Shown here piece after piece: positions 29,014 through 35,131 of a DNA stretch of 64,000 bases. Below the pieces are notes generated by a model. That model saw nothing but the letters and a program-made list of their open reading frames with translations. It was not told where the DNA came from and made no database searches. The stretch is from contig JACPYL010000027.1 of the NCBI GenBank assembly GCA_016196065.1, positions 1 to 64,000 on the forward strand. Reading direction: 5' to 3'. Within the stretch, counting starts at the first letter, position 1; each line of letters begins with the position of its first letter. The position numbers and the translations under genes were made by a program. This stretch comes from Acidobacteriota bacterium (GTDB lineage Bacteria > Acidobacteriota > Terriglobia > Terriglobales > Acidobacteriaceae).

Positions 29014-29850
29014 ATGGATACTCCACTTGATAATCTCGTTGATGCTGTACCCCCACAAGATACACCCGCAAATGAAGGCAAAGAATCCGAAGGCCTCCCT
29101 TCTCCGAGTTCTTATGTTCCTCCACCCCCAAAAGGCGATAGCGAAAGATGCGAGTGCCGTCCAGATCAAACGCCATGGTGGAAGCATGCGCTCGAAATTT
29201 CCGCTGTTCTCGTCGGCATTGCCGTAGCCATCATCTATTGGCGGCAACTGGACACCATGAAAGGCCAACTCGATCAAATGATCAAGCAATACCCCCAACT
29301 TGAGAAGTCTGCCACGGCTGCTAAGAGTGCAGCGGATACTGCCAGAGATGCTTTGGATATTCAAACTAGGCCATGGGTAAACTTGGTTATAAGTGGTATT
29401 AAGATCAGCGGGAAAGAGGGCGCTGAGGCGCAGCTTAGATATTCCGTGGATGCTGCCCTGATGAATTCCGGAATCCACCCAGCCCTCAAAGCAGGATTCG
29501 CCTTTGTCCAAGATCCGGTAGAGGGACAGGAGGGACTTCTCTACAACGAAACCAAATGTTCCGCTGCCCGGAACGAGGTTGAGGAGCACAATGCTAAATC
29601 CGTCACTCCAGTGGCGAACATAATTTTCCCTGGAGAATCTGGAAAGCAAGTTCTTTCTGCATACCCGGTAGGCTTCAAGTCCATCTTTTCCGCAGGTACT
29701 CGGGTTCACATAATCGGGTGTGTTTGGTACTACGGTAGAGACCCGAAAGACATGCATCGGACTGTAGTGAGATACGTAGGCACTCCCAAGTCCTTCGAAG
29801 TGGGGACCACCTTGAGCGACTTCACTCTGGAATATGCCAATGCCCAATAG
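29014..29850 (+). CDS. Membrane-anchored cargo protein 1 of element 1
   Basis: A 278-aa protein. N-terminal 50 residues are Pro/Ser-rich and disordered. One transmembrane helix lies at ~60-76 (EISAVLVGIAVAIIYW), then a coiled coil ~78-115 (QLDTMKGQLDQMIKQYPQLE, AAKSAADTARDAL), then the motif TRPWV at 118-122 introducing a C-terminal beta-rich domain. No enzymatic motif. ATG 29014 is preferred to an earlier TTG. Same overall plan as the next gene, with the RPW motif at identical residue numbers (119-121). Function unknown; a membrane-tethered sensor or effector is possible. Confidence 0.75.
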   Translation: MDTPLDNLVDAVPPQDTPANEGKESEGLPSPSSYVPPPPKGDSERCECRPDQTPWWKHALEISAVLVGIAVAIIYWRQLDTMKGQLDQMIKQYPQLEKSATAAKSAADTARDALDIQTRPWVNLVISGIKISGKEGAEAQLRYSVDAALMNSGIHPALKAGFAFVQDPVEGQEGLLYNETKCSAARNEVEEHNAKSVTPVANIIFPGESGKQVLSAYPVGFKSIFSAGTRVHIIGCVWYYGRDPKDMHRTVVRYVGTPKSFEVGTTLSDFTLEYANAQ

Positions 29851-29895
29851 CGCTGTCCCTGTCAAGGAACGATTCGATACTTGCGGTACGCCACC

Positions 29896-30708
29896 ATGAA
29901 TAGACTGTGGCTCGATTTTGCCGACAAGATGAAGGAGTTGGCCGGAATCCCCTCGCAACTCTCTGCGATCCAGCGAAGCATCGAGAATCAAACTGAAGCC
30001 ATAGACCAATGCAAAAAAGCAGCAAATGAGGGCAAGCAAAACCAGTTGCCAATACCTCTGCCAGTTAAGGCTGAATTGCAGATTCCAGAAGCAGAACAGG
30101 CTGAGAAGCGCAAACAGCACAACGATAGCCACACCGTACAAATATGGCTGACGGTAGGAACGTGGCTCACCTTCATAGCCGCCGCTGTTTATGCTGGAAT
30201 CGCTGCGAAGCAATGGAGCACCGCCAAAGACCAACTTGAGGCCACTAGCCGACCATGGATAGAAATGGTAGGGAATTTTCCTAACCCTAAGTCCATGGAA
30301 GGATTTGACGTGATCCTCACGAACCACGGGAACTCCCCGGCTATTGTCGCCGGGTGGCCACACTTCACCCTTGGGGATCTGCTCAAGAAAGAGCCTCGTA
30401 TGTGGACCGTCAACGGCGGTAAAGATGTTTGCGACTACGTTGAAAGAATGCCGGGGGTGGAAGGTCCAGAGGGATGGACTCGATTTCCCATTCCAATTTT
30501 CCCAAAGGCACCGAAAGAAATCATTGCCCAAGTCGGCCAAGGGTTCCCACACAGCAGCCCCGTTCTGTATGACTACCTTTCTGGGTGCGTCATCTACAAG
30601 GGGCCTACTGGGAAAGTCTACAAAACCCGAATTATTTACCACATCACTTACGCGCTCGATCACTCCATTTCCGAGATTGACCCGAACCCTTGGGTAGACG
30701 CTCAATAG
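29896..30708 (+). CDS. Membrane-anchored cargo protein 2 of element 1
   Basis: A 270-aa protein. N-terminal soluble helices ~1-75 (coiled-coil-like LSAIQRSIENQTEAIDQCKK), one transmembrane helix at ~81-103 (WLTVGTWLTFIAAAVYAGIA), a short linker AKQWSTAKDQLEA, then SRPWI at 118-122 and a beta-rich C-terminal domain with the segment DVILTNHGNSPAIV typical of Ig-like folds. ATG 29896 lies after GCCACC with no good ribosome site, 45 bp after cargo 1 in the same direction. It resembles cargo 1 in plan rather than in clear sequence identity, suggesting an ancient duplication or a pair of partners. Confidence 0.75.
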   Translation: MNRLWLDFADKMKELAGIPSQLSAIQRSIENQTEAIDQCKKAANEGKQNQLPIPLPVKAELQIPEAEQAEKRKQHNDSHTVQIWLTVGTWLTFIAAAVYAGIAAKQWSTAKDQLEATSRPWIEMVGNFPNPKSMEGFDVILTNHGNSPAIVAGWPHFTLGDLLKKEPRMWTVNGGKDVCDYVERMPGVEGPEGWTRFPIPIFPKAPKEIIAQVGQGFPHSSPVLYDYLSGCVIYKGPTGKVYKTRIIYHITYALDHSISEIDPNPWVDAQ

Positions 30709-30804
30709 CGCCACCCACCCTGTCACGGCAAGGGCAAGCATGACGCAGAACAGCATGTGCGTCAAGTATATATTTGCCCTTATTTCTGCCCTGCTTGCTA
30801 CCAC

Positions 30805-31005
30805 TTACATCCATTTTCCATCTTCTCGCCTCTTGACACGTTTTTGAACCGGCAGTTCATCCCCACATAAGCGCCCGTTTCTTGATGTCTGCGCGACTTC
30901 GAGCGAGTCTATGGTCGCGAAGTCGAAACGCACCAGCGGAACAACTTCATCTTGAAAAGACAAATCAGTTTTCGGTGGCCCCAACTTCCCCCGGAGTCGC
31001 TCCAA
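30805..31005 (-). CDS. Possible small protein in the gap right of element 1
   Basis: A 66-aa reading frame (TTG start, MERLRGKLGPPKTDLSFQDE) with a basic C-terminus (VQKRVKRREDGKWM). No ribosome site, family or membrane segment is evident, and coding character is unproven. It occupies the stretch between the transposon and the sigma-like gene. The rest of that stretch shows a hairpin (31036) and an inverted repeat GACTTCG/CGAAGTC near 30895-30925. Confidence 0.25.
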   Translation of the reverse strand: MERLRGKLGPPKTDLSFQDEVVPLVRFDFATIDSLEVAQTSRNGRLCGDELPVQKRVKRREDGKWM

Positions 31006-31035
31006 TCCCAGCCGCGAGGCGGCGAAACAGGAAAG

Positions 31036-31057
31036 CCCGGCACGGAAGTGCCGGGTA
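31036..31057 (-). terminator. Weak intrinsic terminator after the sigma-like gene
   Basis: CCCGGCAC-GGAA-GTGCCGGG is a perfect 8-bp stem. On the minus strand it is followed by CTTTCCTGTTT, a broken T-run. It lies about 50 bp after the stop of the sigma-like gene. Confidence 0.55.
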
Positions 31058-31105
31058 AGCAGGAGCTAAGACCGAGTCCCGCCAGGGACGGCACTCTCGC
31101 CGCGA

Positions 31106-31546
31106 TCACATCCGCCGAATCAACCCTCCTTCCAACAGCGCGAGCGACAACACATCCAACGCATCCGGCACCTCCCGCTCCACCGTCCGCAGCGGACACG
31201 CCACCAGCCGCGCCACCTCCGGCATGCTGTACTCCTCCAGCACATTCATCGCAATCAATTGCTGTTGAAATGGATTCAACCGGTGCAGCATCGTGTCCAT
31301 GTCATGCACGAAGATCACCACATCTTCAAAACTGGCCATCGGATAAGAACTGGCCCGTGCTCGAAAATATTCCCGTCCCAACAACGACGGCAGCCGTCCC
31401 ACTTCGACGGACGCCCGCGCATAGCGCCGCAACAGCGCCACCGTCCGGGCGCGATAAGGCCACATGTCCATTTCCGTTTCTCCCAGCCACGGGGGCATCT
31501 CCTGATTCCTGTTCTGTGCCATCAACCACGCACCCGCCCCCGTCAT
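31106..31546 (-). CDS. Sigma-70 region 4-like helix-turn-helix protein
   Basis: A 146-aa protein. The C-terminal half carries a sigma-region-4-type HTH (LNPFQQQLIAMNVLEEYSMP then EVARLVACPLRTVEREVPD at ~90-128). The N-terminal half is helical and Arg-rich (YRARTVALLRRYARASVEVG) without a recognisable region 2. It may be an activator or late-gene regulator, as small sigma-like proteins serve in several phages. Start ATG 31546 overlaps the stop of the zinc-ribbon gene as ATGA, indicating coupling. Confidence 0.65.
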   Translation of the reverse strand: MTGAGAWLMAQNRNQEMPPWLGETEMDMWPYRARTVALLRRYARASVEVGRLPSLLGREYFRARASSYPMASFEDVVIFVHDMDTMLHRLNPFQQQLIAMNVLEEYSMPEVARLVACPLRTVEREVPDALDVLSLALLEGGLIRRM

Positions 31547-31770
31547 GGACGCACCTCCATCTCCGCCACTCCACGCAAACATTCGACTTGCAGGGGGTTC
31601 TGTGCCGTTCGCCCTCGGCCTGTTTGCAGCAACGCCGCTCGTTGCGCTTGGCACCGTTCGCAATGCACCCCATCCTGCTCCGATCGCCGCAACCACAATC
31701 CGCCGCACCGCTCGCAATACTTCAACTCCACTGCTAACTCCTCTTGCCGCATCATGCTGATGAAATTCAT
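31543..31770 (-). CDS. Small zinc-ribbon protein
   Basis: A 75-aa protein with a two-Cys-pair zinc ribbon (YCERCGGLWLRRSEQDGVHC, then ERC, residues ~17-40) and a polar C-terminus. ATG 31770 lies behind CCGGAG. It is translationally coupled to the sigma-like gene and follows a strong terminator, so it must have its own promoter or depend on readthrough. A nucleic-acid-binding role is inferred from the ribbon. Confidence 0.62.
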   Translation of the reverse strand: MNFISMMRQEELAVELKYCERCGGLWLRRSEQDGVHCERCQAQRAALLQTGRGRTAQNPLQVECLRGVAEMEVRP

Positions 31771-31857
31771 AAAGGCATCTCCGGATATGAAAGAAACGTA
31801 TGAAACCAACAACTCACCGAAACCCGCTCTTGGAACGGAATCGAAATCCCGCTTCGT

Positions 31858-31924
31858 ATCAGGGCATCGCTTTAGCGATGCCGCATGCCCGCAACCAAGC
31901 GCCCCTTTAGGGGCTGACACCCCT
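31858..31924. repeat. Two adjacent stem-loops (dispersed-repeat type)
   Basis: GGCATCGCTTTAGCGATGCC is a perfect hairpin, followed by AGCGCCCCTTTAGGGGCTG. The second resembles the GGGGCTGAAGCCCC module inside the family B elements. It lies in the leader of the zinc-ribbon gene. Confidence 0.55.
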
Positions 31925-31942
31925 CACACAACGCCAAAAATG

Positions 31943-31977
31943 AAAAAGCCCCGGCGCCGATCTCTCGGCCCAGGGCT
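31943..31977 (-). terminator. Intrinsic terminator between the 76-aa gene and the zinc-ribbon gene
   Basis: On the minus strand AGCCCTGGGCCGA-GAGA-TCGGCGCCGGGGCT forms a long stem with one bulge, followed by TTTTTCATTTTT. Confidence 0.82.
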
Positions 31978-32026
31978 CGTTTCTCTTACGATGACCTGCT
32001 TCTTTATGTAATTGGGAACTACTAGC

Positions 32027-32257
32027 TTACTCCGGGCTGCACGCCACACTCGGCTCGGGCTGCCGGAAGTAACCTTCCTCGTATCCCGATTTCAGCACAC
32101 TGCCGTTCTGCACAACCACGCTCAACTTCCCGCTGAAGTGGAGGTTTCGAAGCAGCCGCTCCATCGCGGCCGACAATACTTCGGCGGAGCGCACCTTGCG
32201 GCGAAACTCCCCAAAGCTCTGTTCTTCATTATTTTCATGAGGCTGGACTGCAATCAT
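32027..32257 (-). CDS. First gene of the leftward operon, small hypothetical
   Basis: A 76-aa polar protein: N-terminal acidic segment (HENNEEQSFGEF), a helix (KVRSAEVLSAAMERLLRNL), then strand-rich GKLSVVVQNGSVLKSGYEEG. ATG 32257 follows AGGGAAAGG. It is the first gene after the leftward promoter facing the S24 repressor, the place where temperate phages encode Cro-like or early regulatory proteins, but no HTH is evident. Confidence 0.6.
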   Translation of the reverse strand: MIAVQPHENNEEQSFGEFRRKVRSAEVLSAAMERLLRNLHFSGKLSVVVQNGSVLKSGYEEGYFRQPEPSVACSPE

Positions 32258-32301
32258 GGCCAACAACCTTTCCCTGCAGATATGAGTTATATGATTGCGG
32301 C

Positions 32302-32330
32302 ATACTATAGCTCGACTGACTGTTAGTCAA
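32302..32330 (-). promoter_or_regulatory. Leftward promoter with palindrome at -35
   Basis: On the minus strand TTGACT (32330-32325), a 17-bp spacer and TAGTAT (32307-32302). The palindrome TGACTgttAGTCA (32317-32329) overlaps the -35 box and could be an operator. The target duplication of element 2 (GTCAAGAA) begins inside this -35 box, so insertion left the promoter intact. Confidence 0.6.
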
Positions 32331-32375
32331 GAACGAGATTATCACCTTCACGCAAGGGTGGTATACTCCAAAACC

Positions 32376-33047
32376 ATGTCAACTCTACGACAATTTTGGG
32401 ACTCATCGATGACGTTCGCGATTTCATCGCTGGTTTTTGCGGCGGGCGACGTTGCTTCTTATATTGGGCTGCCTCCATGGCCTAATAGCAGAACTGCTAT
32501 CGGTCTTTGTTTCATCCTGTTCGTGGGCACGGTTTATCGCGCTCTATACCTGGAGCACAAAGCGCGAATTGGAGCGGAACAAAAAGACGAAGGGGCAGAG
32601 CTGTGGTTGTTGTATGTGCCGCTGGGAGGAATGCATCGGCATCAACTTAAGGTTGAAAATCGTAGTCCCGACAAAGATGCATACAACGTGCAAATTGCGG
32701 ACGCTGCTTTAGGAGATGGGTTCGCGAGAGCATCGTTCAAATTACTCCCACTATTGGGACGCGGACAAACGGATACGCCTATTGTTCAAGTGGAAGGAGA
32801 TAATTTTTCCCCTGAATATGGCGATGACTTTGACATGATTATCTTTGGAGCTAAAAAGGCTTGGGATCAACTTCCTCAGGATATGTTCTTTCGTGATGTG
32901 CGCGGTCACGATCATGTCAAGTTTCCACTTTCGCTAACATTCGATGACTATAAGGGAAAGAAATATGAACTAGATTTTCTGTTTGATATGGCACTGACGT
33001 TTTATCAAGTAGAAATCCAGCTCTCCCAGAGACGGGTTATGCGGTGA
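32376..33047 (+). CDS. Membrane-anchored cargo protein of element 2
   Basis: A 223-aa protein. Two transmembrane helices, ~12-32 (MTFAISSLVFAAGDVASYIG) and ~40-59 (AIGLCFILFVGTVYRALYL), followed by a cytoplasmic linker and a beta-rich C-terminal domain (LLYVPLGGMHRHQLKVENRS ... YELDFLFDMALTFYQVEI). An upstream in-frame extension would start outside the element, so ATG 32376 is used. A promoter lies in the left end (TTATCA 32339-32344, 17 bp, TATACT 32362-32367), predicting a start about 32374 and an almost leaderless mRNA. It converges on the transposase with an 11-bp overlap. Function unknown. Confidence 0.75.
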   Translation: MSTLRQFWDSSMTFAISSLVFAAGDVASYIGLPPWPNSRTAIGLCFILFVGTVYRALYLEHKARIGAEQKDEGAELWLLYVPLGGMHRHQLKVENRSPDKDAYNVQIADAALGDGFARASFKLLPLLGRGQTDTPIVQVEGDNFSPEYGDDFDMIIFGAKKAWDQLPQDMFFRDVRGHDHVKFPLSLTFDDYKGKKYELDFLFDMALTFYQVEIQLSQRRVMR

Positions 33048-33939
33048 GGGTTTTATATTCCACATTTGATGACGCAATGAGTTTGAGCATGGTGTCCCGA
33101 AACAGGTAAGGATTCTTGCGATTGTTGAAACGCCACGTCATCTCTTGCAGGTAGGCTCCGAGATGCTTTGTAGAGACGCGATGCCAAGTTCCCACAATCC
33201 CGCGCTTGAGCAACGAGAATGCGGATTCAATCGCGTTCGTGGTGACGCAGAGATCGCCTTCGACACGGACATATTCGTCTGCGCTATGGTTCACGCTCTC
33301 GTGCCGAATGTTGCGGTACTTCGTCAGGTTGAAATTGTAGAGCTTGGATTCGTCGGTCATGATTACATCAACCGAGGTATCCACGTTACGGTTGATGATC
33401 TCGTAGATTGTGGCCTGATTCACGTTCTCGGCCTTAATGAAGTGCAGATGCCCATTGCGCTCACGGATACCGATTACAGCGGCCTTGTTCTTAAGCTGGC
33501 CTTTGTGACCGTGCTGCTTGCCGCCGATGTACGTTTCGTCGATCTCGACTACGCCAGTCATTTTGTGTTCGACTTCGGTCATGGCCGCACGGATGCGATG
33601 GCAGAGGTACCACGCGGTCTTGTAAGAGATACCAAGCATTCGCTTGATCTGATTCGCGGACATTCCCTTGCGCGACTCGCAGAGCAGATACGTAGCAGCA
33701 AACCACTTCGGAAGGGGCAAGTGGGAATCATGGAAGATCGTTCCACTCATTACGGAGAACTGATAGCGGCATGAATCGCAATCAAACTGGTCGCGCTTCG
33801 CAATTCTGGAGATCGTCTTACCGCTGCAACGCGGGCAAGAGAGTCCCTTCGGCCAGCGCAAGCCTTCAAGATACTCACGGCATTCTGACTCTGTATCGAA
33901 TGCTTCCATTAACTTCATCAAGTCCATTTGCGGTTTCAT
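33037..33939 (-). CDS. IS1595 family (ISXO2-like) transposase of element 2
   Basis: A 300-aa transposase: zinc ribbon (CPRCSGK ... DCDSCRYQF), HTH (MSANQIKRMLGISYKTAWYL), catalytic motifs VEIDETYIGGK, VIMTDESKLY and TTNAIESAFSLLKRG. Intact, slightly shorter than the element 1 enzyme and clearly a different branch of the same family. ATG 33939 is preferred over an in-frame start 11 codons upstream. A promoter in the right TIR (TTGACA 34133-34128, TATATT 34109-34104 on the minus strand) would give a leader antisense to the whole small gene at 33952. Confidence 0.94.
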   Translation of the reverse strand: MKPQMDLMKLMEAFDTESECREYLEGLRWPKGLSCPRCSGKTISRIAKRDQFDCDSCRYQFSVMSGTIFHDSHLPLPKWFAATYLLCESRKGMSANQIKRMLGISYKTAWYLCHRIRAAMTEVEHKMTGVVEIDETYIGGKQHGHKGQLKNKAAVIGIRERNGHLHFIKAENVNQATIYEIINRNVDTSVDVIMTDESKLYNFNLTKYRNIRHESVNHSADEYVRVEGDLCVTTNAIESAFSLLKRGIVGTWHRVSTKHLGAYLQEMTWRFNNRKNPYLFRDTMLKLIASSNVEYKTLTA

Positions 33940-33951
33940 TGGAGTTATCCC

Positions 33952-34110
33952 TTGGCTAAGAAAAAAGCGCACGAATTAACTACGGAGCAAGCGTTGAAAC
34001 GGGTTTTTAAGCGGCCTGTTCGGAAGGCCCTAGAGCGCATTTTGGCGGAGAACGAATCCCCCAAAAAGCCTGCTAAGTCTGTGAGCCGCAAGTCCATGAA
34101 AGGAATATAG
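33952..34110 (+). CDS. Small Lys-rich protein of element 2
   Basis: A 52-aa protein starting at TTG (GGAG seven bases upstream): AKKKAHELTTEQALKRVFKR, a helix, then the basic tail PKKPAKSVSRKSMKGI. It is divergent from the transposase with a 12-bp gap. The helix-plus-basic-tail design matches the small protein of element 1, though sequence identity is low. A role in controlling transposition or binding element DNA is inferred from position only. Confidence 0.6.
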   Translation: MAKKKAHELTTEQALKRVFKRPVRKALERILAENESPKKPAKSVSRKSMKGI

Positions 34111-34202
34111 CGGATGGATCAACCCTGTGTCAAGTATATAATCTCGGTCAAGAATTTTATTTCCTTGTGGATGTTGTAGTTATCTAAGTAATAGCTTGGT
34201 GC

Positions 34203-34220
34203 TATAACGCCTGTTATACT
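34203..34220 (+). promoter_or_regulatory. Operator palindrome over the repressor -10 box
   Basis: TATAAC-GCCT-GTTATA (34203-34218) is a perfect 6-bp inverted repeat. It overlaps the -10 box TATACT (34215-34220), whose predicted start falls at the ATG of the repressor (34227). No good -35 is seen. The arrangement suggests autorepression and a leaderless mRNA. Confidence 0.6.
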
Positions 34221-34226
34221 CTCGCC

Positions 34227-34949
34227 ATGAAATTCCGCACTCTACAGGAAAACCTGCGCAAGGCCTTGTGGCAGCGCATCGACGAAGGCCAGCTCACCGG
34301 CCTCCATCTCGCAGGTCAGACCGGATTCAAACAGGCCCATATCTCTAACTTCCTCAATCGCAAGCGCGGACTCAGCATCGAAGGCATGGACAAGGTCCTT
34401 TCTGTCCAGCGTATTTCGGTGCTCGACCTCCTCGACCCGTCAGAAGTGAACAAGCGCGCCTCCATCGTTGCTCCCAGTGCCGACGAATTCGACAGCGTCG
34501 TAGTCGCCGACCCCCAGGTCGCCGCGCAGGAACCACTCATCATGAGCATGCACGTGAAGGAAATCCTGAAATTCAAGAAAACCTTCCTTCGCCGCCTTCG
34601 TGACGACATGCAGGGCGACCGCGATTCCTGGGAGCGTTTCGTCGTGATCAAAGTCGACGCTCGTGAGGGCATGAGCATGTATCCCCGCATGCTCCCCGGT
34701 GCTACGCTGCTCATCGATCGCCATTACAACTCCCTCACTCCCTACCGCAAGGGCGAGCAGAACATGTACGCCGTCCGCAAGAACGAAGAGCAGGGTTGCA
34801 CCATCAAGTACGTGGAAGTGGCCAACGCCAACCTGGTCCTGCGCCCTCACAACCCCGCCTACCCAGTGGAAGTTCTGCCGATCGAAGAAGGAACCAAACC
34901 CGGCGACTACATAGTCGGCCGCGTCTGTCACGTAGGAATAGAAACCTAA
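34227..34949 (+). CDS. S24/CI-type transcriptional repressor (XRE HTH + peptidase-like domain)
   Basis: A 240-aa regulator. HTH of XRE type at ~22-60 (LHLAGQTGFKQAHISNFLNR). The C-terminal S24/LexA-like domain ~135-240 has the serine motif EGMSMYP (Ser150) and a possible catalytic Lys194 (CTIKYVEV). No Ala-Gly or Cys-Gly cleavage site is visible in the linker 65-130, so LexA-type self-cleavage is uncertain. It is divergent from the leftward phage-like operon and now separated from that promoter by element 2. Predicted role: repressor of the leftward operon and of itself. Confidence 0.83.
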   Translation: MKFRTLQENLRKALWQRIDEGQLTGLHLAGQTGFKQAHISNFLNRKRGLSIEGMDKVLSVQRISVLDLLDPSEVNKRASIVAPSADEFDSVVVADPQVAAQEPLIMSMHVKEILKFKKTFLRRLRDDMQGDRDSWERFVVIKVDAREGMSMYPRMLPGATLLIDRHYNSLTPYRKGEQNMYAVRKNEEQGCTIKYVEVANANLVLRPHNPAYPVEVLPIEEGTKPGDYIVGRVCHVGIET

Positions 34950-34965
34950 TCGATGGATGGATGGA

Positions 34966-35068
34966 TGTGGAGCGGGCGCCCCCGCCCGCTGCCGTTGGGG
35001 TTGGGGATGGGGTTGGGGATGGGGTTGGTGTTGGGGTTGAAGTTGTTGTTGGTTTTGTTGTTGCCTAG
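34966..35068 (+). repeat. GC-palindrome element (family A, left end only) with G-quadruplex tract
   Basis: Starts TGTGGAGCGGGCGCCCCCGC, then GCTGCCGTTGGGG and a tract of repeated GGGG separated by TT, AT or TTGGT (about 34993-35038), which fits the four-G-run quadruplex pattern. The right end found in copies at 4055 and 11355 is missing. It lies between the convergent repressor and anti-sigma genes. Confidence 0.75.
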
Positions 35069-35131
35069 TTTTGCAGTTGATCTACGGTTTCGATTTGCTG
35101 GGAAACAAAGTGTTAGCCAGGAACTCTAAGC

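Larger units (their letters stand above)
27792..30778 (+). mobile_element. IS1595-family transposon with cargo (element 1)
   Basis: A 2987-bp element. The ends are inverted repeats of at least 25 bp with 22 matches: left starts GGTAAATATATACTTGAC, right (inverted) starts GGCAAATATATACTTGAC. Flanking 8-bp direct repeats CTTATTTC lie at 27784-27791 and 30779-30786, the target-duplication length of the IS1595 family. It carries the transposase (27840), a small Lys-rich protein on the other strand (28823) and two membrane-anchored cargo proteins (29014, 29896). Genes are packed almost without gaps, indicating one coherent mobile unit. It has inserted into the leftward phage-like operon between 27634 and 31005. 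Confidence 0.93.
32334..34146 (+). mobile_element. IS1595-family transposon with cargo (element 2)
   Basis: An 1813-bp element. Both ends begin CGAGATTAT when read inward. The right end continues ATACTTGACACA, matching the TIR of element 1 (TATATACTTGAC shared); the left end is more diverged. Flanking 8-bp repeats GTCAAGAA lie at 32326-32333 and 34147-34154. It carries one membrane cargo gene (32376), the transposase on the other strand (33037) and a small Lys-rich protein (33952). It has inserted between the leftward promoter and the repressor gene. The cargo part is visibly AT-richer than the surrounding chromosome. Confidence 0.92.

Noticed and set aside
29005-30804. A 599-codon open frame on the minus strand antisense to both cargo genes of element 1, with apparent membrane segments.
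   Set aside because: It is the complement of two better-supported genes (membrane helix, coiled coil, normal start positions) and runs into the TIR. Its hydrophobic stretches are mirror images of theirs, and no ribosome site or family was seen.
30805-31105. A third transposon or a truncated gene at the right edge of element 1.
   Set aside because: No TIR, transposase motif or known family could be read; only a low-confidence small frame and hairpins.
20979-34949. A complete prophage.
   Set aside because: No integrase, terminase, portal, capsid, tail tube or lysin is present and no attachment-site repeats were found; only regulatory, fibre-like and small membrane genes are seen.
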